Source: Corbicula japonica
Lineage: Eukaryota; Mollusca; Bivalvia; Venerida; Cyrenidae
DNA length: 64,000 bases
Direction: 5' to 3'
NCBI GenBank assembly: GCA_038501625.1
Contig: JAZAYU010000015.1
Coordinates: 3,866,991 to 3,930,990, forward strand
Positions 1-9,597 of the stretch are shown in pieces. Positions within the stretch are counted from its first letter, which is position 1, and the number at the start of each line of letters is the position of its first letter. The notes under the pieces are model-generated. The model had not been told where the DNA came from, did no database searches, and was given only the letters and a program-made list of their open reading frames with translations. Position numbers and translations under genes: made by a program.

Positions 1-90
1 TATTTCACTAAGTGCTCCGGAATTTGAGTGGCATGGCCACCAGAGAAAATATAGAATTCCTAAGTTCACAAGTGAAATGTATTTTACACC
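1..90. repeat. Fragment of palindromic repeat (family P)
   Basis: The first ~90 bases carry the words TATTTCACTAAGTGCTCCGGAATT and, inverted, AATTCCTAAGTTCACAAGTG. The same arrangement, better preserved, is seen at 62560-62680. It is probably half of a MITE-like palindrome lying in an intron of the IA-2-like gene. Confidence 0.45.
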
Positions 91-209
91 TGTAAAAAAA
101 ATATCCTGTACTGTTGAATATAACTGCCTGAACAAGTCGGTATTACAAAACCATCAGGCAAACGTTCTGTTCTACTTTTTCAGTAACATTTCGTATACTT
201 TTGTTTCAG

Positions 210-3200
210 GAAGGTGAACAAGTCCTACCGTGGAAGGTCCTGCCCGATCGTGGTCCACTGCAGGTACGTGCACTAAACACAGGCCTCCATTGCAGCATAT
301 CAACCAGCAACTTCATGCAACCTTATTAAGCAATTCAACTAACAACTTTATGCACCTTTATGAAAAAGTTCGCAAAATAAACTTTAGCACCTTTGTTAAA
401 ATGTTCAACATTGACAAGTTCAACCCTTGCACCTCTATAGACAAAAAACATCAGTTCAATAACTTAGTTAAAACTTTTGCACCATTGGCAACTTGTGTAC
501 CTTTGAAAAGAGATTCATTTAAACAACCAGGCTGGTATAATATGCCAGCAATTAACCTTAGATGCCTTGGGAACAACCTTATTCACCTTATTAAGCCCTT
601 AACTTCCTGGATACACCTTTTATCACATAGGTGACTCAAGTTGATCCAGATCAACATGCACATTTGAATGTCTGATTAGGATTTACAATTAACCACTTTT
701 TGAATGATCAGGTTTTTTCTGGCCAAAAAGCAAACATTATGGATCCAGATCAGATGGCACAGATGTGCAGGTTGATCTAGATCTCCCTGGTTGCCAATGT
801 GATGAAAAACGTATCCGTGGAATAAATGGTTACCGGGTAATCCTTTTGTTAATGACCGTGTAATTGAAAATTCTTATGTACAGCTACATAATTATTTGGA
901 AAATTGAGTATGTCAAGAGTAAGTCATTTTGCAAAACCTTGGAACACAGTACAAAAGTTGGGTTGCAGCTTTCATCATGGTAATGTACCAGAGACAGTAA
1001 TGATGTAAAACCTAGCAGCAGTCTCATGGAAGAACTTGAAGTGCAAGATGATTATAAATTACAGAAAATTCTTAGCAACCTTTTGCTGCCTGTGTGGTAC
1101 ATTTTGCTCCATGTATGATACCTTTTGGTCCCTGTATGGTACATTTTGCTCCATGTATGATACCTTTTGGTCCCTGTATGGTACATTTTGCTCCATGTAT
1201 GATACCCTACCTGTTGCTCCCTACATTTTGCTCCCTGTATGGTACATTTTGCTCCCAGTATACTTCCCTTTTGCAGTGGTAAATATTTTGTTTTTGTTGT
1301 TATTTCAGTGATGGATGTGGTCGTACGGGGACATACTGCCTGGTCGATATGGTCCTCAACAGAATGGCTAAAGGTAAGCACAGGAGAAAGTGGCTTTGTA
1401 CACATTGAAGGGATAAAAGTATTCCAGACTTAACCTTATACTCCTAGAATATGCTTTTATTACATGTGTGACCAGTTTAGATCCAGATTAGCTGCCAAAT
1501 TTGTGCCATCTGATCTGGATCTACACTTTCAAATAACCCAATGAATCTAGGAGTGAGCATTGTAGATCCTTGTATGTATATGCTTGCTGATCTGGATCAA
1601 CACTGTTCACTTAAGCAGTAAAAATCATATCTGTGATTATAAAATTCCTTGATTAATTGCTAGGCTTGAACACTGAAGATTTTTCTAGCCAAACATGAAA
1701 TTTTATTTCTATCTGACGTCATTGCAACAGTAAAAGTCAAAGATCAAAACAGAACATAACAATTCTATGGTTTCTTAATAGGAATGATAAATAACAAAGT
1801 TTTGTGTCTGTATAAGATGACGCACTTTGTATATAAGACTTGTCAGCAGACAAAGGCATTAATACACTCATTAGGAAAACAGGTCTTCTACTGTTTGCCT
1901 TTCAGATCTACTCTGTAACCTAGGATATCTTAATATGCCACTGTATTATTAGACGTGCTAGAACACTGATAGGAGATCATTACAAACATGTCTCTCGAGT
2001 AATTAACCTTGTTCAATTAAAACAAGACCTTTTATAGTAAATATCCGAGAAGAATATCTTTATATAGCCATTTTATTTCAATGCTGCTGTAAACCCAATT
2101 GAAATTGCAGAACAATTCATTGATAGCTAATGGCGAGGTTAACTCAACAAAACACTATAATGCCTACGTAGGTTTTTAGTGAGCCGTTTTTGAAATCTAC
2201 GTATTCCAAAATAGCTTGTTGCTTAGGTAACCAGTGAAATACTTTAAATCAAGAAAGTTTTATGTATGACATAAAATCATCTAAGTAGGAGTTCCAAGAT
2301 TAATATTTCGGAATAAGATATGAGATATTGTTTGTTAAATGGTTTTCGCCTTGTTAGGAAATTTGGTACCAGCTGTGTAGACATTAATTTTCATAGTGTC
2401 GGCTCACCTTATGAATGAGTAAGAGAAGTAGATACATTTAATTTTAGATAAGGTTACGTTCAGTGGGCTGCAAATTACAGTTGTTGTTTGAACTGTAACC
2501 TACTGTTAAGTACTAAGTGAAATGTCTTTCGATGAGCGTCATTGAAATTGTTTCAGTAATTTCAAGTAATTTGTCTAAATTTAACTTTTAACTATTTTAT
2601 CTATGTTATACAATCCATGATTTGTGAGAACAAAATTATGAACTTTTTTCGGTTGGTTGGTTGGTTGGTTGGTTGGTTGGTTGGTTGGTTGGTTGGTTGG
2701 TTGGTTGGTTGGTGGTAGAGAGTGGACAATAGCTGGCTGACTTACTTACTGGATGGCTAGCTGGCGGTTCATAAGCTGGCCATGGCTGGCTATTCCTGAT
2801 AGGCTGGCTTGCTATGGTTGATGGATTTGCTGGCTGGTTGGATGGTTAGCTGGCTATGATTCGCTGACTGGAAAGGCTATAACACATCTGCTGATTGGCT
2901 GGCTGGATTGGTTGGCTAGCTACCTGGCAGCTGACTGGATTTGCTCTGGCACACCTTGGCTATGGTTGGCTGGCTAGATTAGTAGGTTGGGTGGGGTGAT
3001 TAATTGACACACTAACTGTTGTCAACAGTTTGCCTCATACACTACTTCTTGACATTTCAGGAGCGAAGGAGATTGACATAGCGGCTACATTGGAGCACAT
3101 CCGAGACCAGCGGGTCAGCATGGTGAAAACTAAGGTACACAATATTCACTGCAGACCCATTACAAGCAGTTATACTGTACTTACTGTTCAATGCAAAATT

Positions 3201-3620
3201 ACATTTGTCATACTTAGCAAAATTTTCAGATATCACCATTTCCAAAAATAGATTTACTTAATTTGGCCTTAACAATTTAATAGAGAATAGAAGAGCATTG
3301 TTTCAATAAATCAATTATTAACCCTTTACTGCATATATATGGGTTTTATTGCATGTGCTACCAGCCTAGATCCAGATCTAGGCCATCTTAATGGGATCTA
3401 CACTGGTCACCGCTATGGTCAGAAAAATTCATATGAATCTAAAAGCAAAAGTTTTATTCCTGATCAAACAGCACCAATGTGCCTGCTGATCTGGATCTAC
3501 ACTTTACTCGTGGAGTATTAATTTTATCTCTTATTCTTCAAATTTCAGGAGCAGTTCCAGTTTGCACTGGCTGCGGTAGCAGAAGAGGTGCATGCCATAC
3601 TGAAGGCCCTCCCACAATAG
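210..3620 (+). CDS. PTPRN: IA-2/phogrin-type receptor pseudophosphatase, last four coding exons (5' partial)
   Basis: Spliced exons 210-263, 1309-1373, 3061-3134 and 3549-3620 (stop TAG 3618-3620) join in frame (phases 2, 1, 0), each with GT-AG borders. They encode the end of a tyrosine-phosphatase-like domain: [16 protein letters not shown], then [36 protein letters not shown] and finally [13 protein letters not shown] at the C-terminus, which is characteristic of PTPRN/PTPRN2 (ida-1 in worms). The signature loop reads [10 protein letters not shown]: the Asp after CS replaces the Ala of active phosphatases, the family hallmark of a catalytically weak or dead domain. IA-2 proteins are single-pass membrane proteins of dense-core secretory vesicles in neuroendocrine cells. 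The ectodomain, membrane segment and N-terminal part of the domain lie upstream of the window. PTPRN and PTPRN2 are not separated here, since protostomes usually have one gene. Confidence 0.93.
596..838. repeat. MITE family A copy, diverged
   Basis: Contains the family words TTGATCCAGATCA, GGATCCAGATCAGATGGCAC and TTGATCTAGATC in mirror order, with GTGGAATAAATGGTTA at the right end. It lies in the intron after the first visible IA-2 exon. Confidence 0.6.
1097..1262. repeat. 21/42-bp minisatellite
   Basis: Three near-perfect 42-bp units, each made of two related 21-bp halves (GTACATTTTGCTCCATGTAT and GATACCTTTTGGTCCCTGTA), followed by degenerate halves. Because 21 is a multiple of three, both strands stay open in several frames, but it ends within 50 bp of the intron acceptor at 1308 and is intronic. 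Confidence 0.85.
1431..1612. repeat. MITE family A copy, diverged
   Basis: Begins TTAACCTTATACTCC near 1430 and carries GTTTAGATCCAGATTAG, CATCTGATCTGGATCTACAC and GCTGATCTGGATCAACACTG. It is intronic in the IA-2-like gene. Confidence 0.6.
2651..2713. repeat. (GGTT)n microsatellite
   Basis: About 15 uninterrupted GGTT units. The following ~280 bp (to about 2990) is a decayed continuation rich in GGCTGGCTGG and GATGG words. Both lie in the intron before the exon at 3061. Confidence 0.95.
3318..3515. repeat. MITE family A copy
   Basis: Starts TTAACCCTTTACTGCATATA and contains CTAGATCCAGATCTAGGCCA and GCTGATCTGGATCTACAC. The 3' end is lost just before the last IA-2 exon, within about 35 bp of its acceptor. 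Confidence 0.75.
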
Positions 3621-3756
3621 GTCACATGACAACTGGCAGTCGCATGACTCATGGCATAGTCACATGACACCTGGCAACAGTCACTTGACCTGAATGGCTA
3701 AAAATAACTACAGGACACTAGAAATGGAGTTTTTTCTTGTTAAATGTGTTTTGTGA

Positions 3757-3762
3757 AATAAA
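3757..3762 (+). terminator. Poly(A) signal of the IA-2-like gene
   Basis: AATAAA lies 137 bp after the stop codon. A T-rich stretch follows further down. This is the first canonical signal in the 3' flank. Confidence 0.6.
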
Positions 3763-4176
3763 AATTGTCTAATGTTACTGGATATCTATTTTAAGAGAAA
3801 CATATTTCATCGTTGGTGTTGTGTTGTTATCGATGTGACAGTATTTGTTTAATTTGAGGGTCTTTTTTTTTTTAAAGTGTCATGAAAAAATTGAGGAATA
3901 TTTAGGACTTAATATCGAGACCTTAGGATTTTCTCAGAATAAATTTTAATTATAAATATTTTTGGTGTGACAAAAAGCTTGACAGGTTGTGTTGCATATC
4001 TCTTTTGATCCCTTATAATTCTTGTTAGAATTTACAGTAATGTGCAATAATTTTATTGGTGATTTTATAATAGATCTTCTTTCTTACAACACATTTCTTA
4101 GTCAAAGATTTTCCGAGTGCTCTTAAAACATTCCATGCAACAACAATGCAACAGGAATTAAAGCAGGTTCAACACT

Positions 4177-4420
4177 TTAACCCTTTGCTCCATATATATG
4201 CATTTCAACCAGTGTATGCCATCAGATCTGGATCTACACTGGTCAACACTTGGTCAGAAATAACCTAATGAATCTGAAAGCAATTAGATTCTGATGGTCA
4301 GGTACATCCTTGCTGTCTGATCAGGATCTAAACTGTTTGCTTTCAGATTCCATGCCATCTGATCGAGATCTACACTGTGTACACACACAATAGAGTTGTA
4401 TCTATGGAGTGAAGAGTTAA
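4177..4420. repeat. MITE family A, full length
   Basis: Runs from TTAACCCTTTGCTCC to GGAGTGAAGAGTTAA, about 244 bp, with internal mirrored GATCTGGATCTACACTG words. The TTAA ends and CCCTTT inverted termini suggest piggyBac-type mobilisation (inference). Confidence 0.8.
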
Positions 4421-4675
4421 CCTGTTTATTTCTCTCTCTATCTCGCCTTGAAAGTTTGACAGTTTCAAACAGTTTATGTTTATATGTATCAAAATTAATA
4501 ACAAAGATATGAGAACAGTTTAAATTGAAATGTATGTTAGGCCTATATTGTGTAACTGCCAAATGATGTTCAAGTCAGAAAAGATTTTGTTAAACATAAT
4601 TCCAGTGTGTATTGCATGACATTGTGTTACTTTTCAAATGGGCCAGGCATTTTTGTATTTTTTTCTCCATATAAC

Positions 4676-5066
4676 TTAACCCTTTACTCCAGGGTTGGAG
4701 GTTATAAAACTGAGTTTGGAAACCAGTCTCAAATCTCAAGCATCTGATTGGCTGAAATGGCGACAAGTCGCCATTTCAGCCAATCAGATGCTTGAGATTT
4801 GAGACTGGTTTCCATGCTCAGTTTTATAACCTTGGGCACATGTCTATTTTCTTTAACACATGGGTGACCAGTGTAGATCCAGATCATCCATCACATCAGT
4901 GCTGTCTGATCTAAATCTACACTGTTCGCTTCTTGATCACTAATAACAAAAACAGTTTAAAAGCAAATAGTGTTGAGCCTGATCCGATGACACAGATGTG
5001 CCAGCTGATCTGGATTCACACTGTTTGCCCATGCAATAAGGACATAACTATGGAGTAAATGGTTAA
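4676..5066. repeat. MITE family A interrupted by a family B hairpin
   Basis: The left end (TTAACCCTTTACTCC) at 4676 and right end (GGAGTAAATGGTTAA) at 5066 belong to one family A copy. Its left part is split by the family B palindrome at 4692-4841. The excess length over a normal A copy (391 versus about 242) equals one B element. Confidence 0.75.
4692..4841. repeat. MITE family B, near-perfect hairpin
   Basis: An almost perfect inverted repeat of about 65 bp per arm centred at 4765/4766 (GGCGAC|AA|GTCGCC). Arm words are TTATAAAACTGAG, CCAGTCTCAAATCTCAAGC and ATCTGATTGGCTGAAATGG. A transcript across it would form a long hairpin. Confidence 0.9.
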
Positions 5067-5361
5067 AGGAATATTGCTTTATATATCTGGCAACAACGTT
5101 GATTTTGATACTGCAGAAGGCTGTCTTCTGCCTTGTTCTTCTGCAGTACATCTTGTAATTTTTTGTTTTCATAGAATTTTATTTTATAAATATATAAAGG
5201 TATCAAAATGATATAACAGTTTTTACAATTCTATTGTTAATGATTCTCTATTTACTCATGTCTTTCTAAATTATAAGTTGTTATTCTTGCTGTTAAGTTT
5301 GTCAACATATATCAAAGTGTCGACATTGCCATACGTGTTATATTCAGATAGGAATGTTAGC

Positions 5362-5781
5362 CTGATACTCCATGTATAAGCATGTGTGACCAATGTAGAT
5401 CCAGATCAGCCGGCACATCTGTGCCGTCTTATCAGGTTCTGCACTGGTCGCATTTTGGTCAGAAATAACCTGATGAATCAAAACGCGAACAGTCCAGATC
5501 CTGATCAGATGGCATGGATGTGCCAGCTGATCTGGATCTACACTTTTCACCCACACAATCAACATCTGTGCCATCTGATCAGAATCTACACTGGTTAATC
5601 AGCTGCCAGCTGGCACATCCATGCCACCTGATCAGGATCTACACAGATTGCTTGATAAAACCGAATTAATCAAAAGTCAACAGTACAGGTCCTGATCAGA
5701 CAGCATGTATGTGCCTTTTGATCTGGATCTACACTGGTCGCACATGCATATAAAACAAATAGACACAGAGTAAAAGGTTAA
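5362..5781. repeat. Two MITE family A units in tandem
   Basis: Repeated blocks of GTAGATCCAGATCAGC, ATCTGATCAGAATCTACACTG and GATCAGACAGCATG run from CTGATACTCCATG to AGTAAAAGGTTAA. The length suits a composite of two copies that share inner ends. Confidence 0.7.
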
Positions 5782-6195
5782 CTGATCAAAATCATTTGTT
5801 TGAATAAAGTTCTTACAAGTAAAAACTTGTGTAAAACCAGACAATGAAGAATATAGCTGATTCTGAGATTTTGTAAATCAAATTATTTTGGTCAACCGTT
5901 TGAGATATATTTTTGAATTTGCTATTATATATCAGGTAATATTGTATGTGGTATGATAATAAGTATAATTTTATTAACGTAAGAAAGCATTTTATTGAAT
6001 TCATAAAAGGTTAAACAGATGTGAAATACAGAAGTTTGTTGATTTGCAATGCCATTTCAAAGATGTGTGCATTTGTTAGGTCGTTTACACTAAATATACG
6101 TATTGCACACCAGCAGTCCTTACTTTGGAAAATGTTATCTAGGCCTATATTTTAAAAACATCTTTCATTTAATATTATAAGTGTCACAATGCCCA

Positions 6196-6343
6196 GAGCC
6201 CAAGATCATAAAACTAAATCTAGAGATCAGTCTCAAATCTCAAGCATCTGATTGGCTGAAATGGCGACCAGTCGCCATTTCAGCCAATCAGATCCTTGAG
6301 ATTTGAGACTGATCTCAAAACTTAGTTTTATGATCTTGGGTCT
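6196..6343. repeat. MITE family B hairpin
   Basis: Flanked by GCCCAAGATCATAAAACT and its inverted form AGTTTTATGATCTTGGG, centred on GGCGACCAGTCGCC. Arms match each other with a few differences. Confidence 0.9.
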
Positions 6344-6484
6344 AGGCAGATTGTGGTAGTGTGCAGGCTGATTGCACTGGTGCACAGGCTAATGTGGGAC
6401 TGCAGTGGTTGTGTAGGCCATAAGCCCCAAACATCATGTTGCATCACATTTTGTTATAAAGGGTGAATAAACAGCTTTGACATT

Positions 6485-6555
6485 GAAATCTCCCGAACCA
6501 GACAGATAATCAAAATATTGCAGGCTCAGTTTGATTGAGTCTGTTCAGTGACAGT
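6485..6555. repeat. Short dispersed repeat (family G)
   Basis: The core ATTGCAGGCTCAGTTTGATT followed by GAGTCTGTTCA recurs at 22806-22880 and 28732-28812, and inverted near 25240-25300. The core is itself an imperfect palindrome (GGCTC...GAGCC). Confidence 0.5.
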
Positions 6556-6768
6556 AAACTATTTGTTTCTGAATTCGTTTAAAACTTAATTGTTACTGTT
6601 AAAGTATTTCATCTAAGATGCTTTGTAAATATGGCCTTTGTTATTTCTCATTTTTGACTTTTGAATATGAAGACTTTGTTTTGATTCAGTGACCAATCAA
6701 CACACACACAAATTTTTGCAGATTTTCTCTGTCCTACAGAAAAACATACCACTGCAGAATGCTATTTC

Positions 6769-7010
6769 TTAACCCTTTCATTGATATATACGCATTTTTA
6801 CACATGTGCGACCAGTGTAGATCCAGATCAGCCTGCACATCCATGCAATCTGATCAGGATCTGCACTGGTTGCATTTTGGTTAGAAATAACCTAATGAAT
6901 CAAAAAGCCAACAGTTTAGATCCTGATCAGACGGCACGGATGTGCCGGCTGATCTGGATCTAAACTGTTTGCCCTAGCAATAAAGGTGTATCTATACAGG
7001 AAAGGGTTAA
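6769..7010. repeat. MITE family A, reference copy
   Basis: A complete 242-bp copy: TTAACCCTTTCATTG at the left, CAGGAAAGGGTTAA at the right, with internal mirrored words GTAGATCCAGATCAGCC and GATCAGACGGCACGGATG. It serves as the reference for the family in this window. Confidence 0.85.
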
Positions 7011-7671
7011 ATATATCATTTTCTAGAATCAAGTTCGAGAAAATAAAGACATCAGAGGGTTTCTAAAAGCTTCTTTCCTTTCTGTGTTTTTTGTCCCTTA
7101 TATCGTGTAAACTTACATGTTGTAGTATGTTTCAAAGAGGGCATGAATGTGTACATCTGAGATTAATGTTTAAACTAAAATGAAAATAAAAGTAATATCA
7201 AAGTAATAAGAATCTATTAAAAGAAATGGATATTAATAAGAATTGATTATTTTTTGGTTTTTATTCACTTGTTTGAATTCACATTTAAGAAATCATCTTG
7301 CACTGTTGTGTTAAAAGATATCAATAAAGTAATATTTGGGCAATTGTGTTTGTTTTTACAGTATTTCTTTCAGTATGATTTTACAGGACTGGATGAGAGA
7401 TTTCAAGCATGGGGGTTCATTTGAAGCATTTAGGAAAGTTACATGATTGTTGCCAACATTCTGGCCGCAATGCCCCTGAGAATAAATATTGTTACCCGAA
7501 AGTGTATTTTGGGCAACCGCACTGAACTCCCTCTGGATCCACACCTGGATTTTATAACCACTCTTAGACATCATTCCCTATCACAGAACAATTCTTTACT
7601 CCCAAACTGTTGCAGCAAGTTCTCAATTAACAGTATTCCTCTTAGAAATAAAACACAACAAGATTCCCAGG

Positions 7672-7818
7672 TTAAACCTTTCCTGTATAGATACACCTGT
7701 ATTGCTAGGGCAAACAGTTTAGATCCTGATCAGACGGCACGGATGTGCCGGCTGATCTGGATCAACACTGGTCGCACATGCGTAAAAACGCCTATACATG
7801 TATATCAAGGAAACGGTT
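7672..7818. repeat. MITE family A, internally deleted and inverted
   Basis: TTAAACCTTTCCTGTATAGA at the left and AAGGAAACGGTTAA at the right bound only about 147 bp. The shared tract CAGTTTAGATCCTGATCAGA is close to that at 6920, so the two copies are closely related. Confidence 0.7.
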
Positions 7819-9597
7819 AAAACCATTCAGCTCTTTGCTCCATGTTCACACCTTTAATTACATGGGTGACAAGTGATCCTATCAGCTGGCAGCCTGGCAC
7901 ATCTGCGCTGTATACCTTTCTGGATCTACACCGTTTGCCTTTTGTTCGGACTGACACTGATTGAATGAAGATTTAGATCGGCTTACAAACAACATGGTTT
8001 TGTGAAGACGTTTTGGTCAGTGTTCTTAGGCAATGCGCTGTAAAATCGTGCCTTCAAGAATTGCTTGGCGAGTTTCTTTTTTACTGCCCCTGACAAGACT
8101 AGTAAAGACGGTTGTTTTAAAAAAGCATTGTAGCACCGATCTGTCAGTTCCCTCCTTGAAGGATAGTGAAGATGGTTTTGTCAGCACCCTCGGGCAACCA
8201 TTGTAAGATGGTTGGTAGCGCCCTTGAGCTGACCAAGGGCTACCGGACACTGTGACTATACTCGACAAGCGCTGTTAGGGCGGATTTGTTTTCCTTAGAG
8301 CTAAAGATAAAAAAACAATTTTGTCACTGTCCTGCAACAATCTTGGTAAAAACAGTTTTGTTACCTCAAAGTAGCTAGTAAACGCTCCTAGGGCACGCTC
8401 CTTTATTTTACTAGGTTTGTAATTGCCCTCGACGATTTTGTTAGAGACCTTGTGCTGGCTATGTCGGGAATATAAATAGAAAGGTTTTCATCTGTCTTTC
8501 CGTCCGTTCATGAGGGTTTGTGTGTCCGGATTTCGTGTCTCAACTTAAAAGTAAAGAACAAGCCAAAGAAAAGACCAAGCCTCTCAAATACTTCTAAACC
8601 TGGAAGGAATCTTATGAAACTTTGGTCAAATGTTCACCTCGTTTAGACAATGTGCAGAACCTATGTTTTAACTGGGCTGGCTCTAGAATAAGAAAAAGTC
8701 GAAGGTATGAGCATCATTTTCAATATTACATAAAGCAAAAAGACGAAAAGGATAGTACTTGTGTAAAATCACTGTCAAATTAACCTATTGTTTCCATTGA
8801 TATTTTGAAAATGAAACTAATCATGGTAAAGAACAATTTTAAGCTATGGTGAGAGGGCGGGGTGGGGTGGAGAGAGCAGAATGCGGGGGTGGGGTGGAGA
8901 GAGCAAGATGGGCTTTCATTTCCATTTCAGCATCAATAACCTTTTTTAACATTGCTTAATGCGGAAGTGGAATATCAGACTGCCTTGTTCAATTCAATAT
9001 CACTAGGATGGACCGTTATAAGAAGCTTCGAATAAGTTTACCACAGGCATACATTCATTTTGAAAAGCGGTACAGTGGAAGGCAAATTCGTCCTTGCCTG
9101 GTGCAGACCACCAAGCAAAAGATCTGAATGCGCATTCCGAAAACGAAATAGCCGAGCTACAAGCTGCATGGTATGTAACTCAGCTGATCTTGGTACATCA
9201 ACAAATTTGGGTTATTTCCCCTGATTATCTGGAAAAAATGCAAAACCTCATACAATGTAATTAATCATTGTATTTAATTACCATTGTCGTCAAATAGCTT
9301 AAGGGCGAATTTTGCAATAGTTCTCTTTTTGTATTAGACTACATTGTGGTTGCAACACATGAAATATTTTAAACTTTCGAAAATGAAGACTTCAGATAAG
9401 TCGAAGCACGTGTAAATAAATACTTAAAGTTATAGATAAATCCTGAAACGAAATGATTTAATACGCATGAAATAACCACTTCAAATACCTTTGCTGTCTA
9501 GTAAATTTTAATAAATGATACCATAAACGTAGATGAAAACCAGTGCAACGCGTGTGACATATTTACACGAATAAAAAGATAACAAACAGTCACAACG
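7819..9597. other. Intergenic region upstream of the HGSNAT-like gene
   Basis: 7826-7945 is a worn family A copy. 8005-8460 has weakly repeated words such as AAGACGGTTTTG and CTCGGGCAACCAT, with no recognisable coding content. 8851-8912 contains a direct repeat of GGGGTGGGGTGGAGAGAGCA. No TATA box or other promoter element could be assigned with confidence before the start codon at 9598. Confidence 0.5.

Noticed and set aside
230..634. 134-codon frame starting in the first IA-2 exon
   Set aside because: It is out of frame with the phosphatase-like domain and runs across the GTACGT donor into the intron and a MITE.
3030..3251. 73-codon frame starting at 3030 as an independent small gene
   Set aside because: Only 3061-3134 is coding, as an internal IA-2 exon; the start lies before the splice acceptor and the rest is intron.
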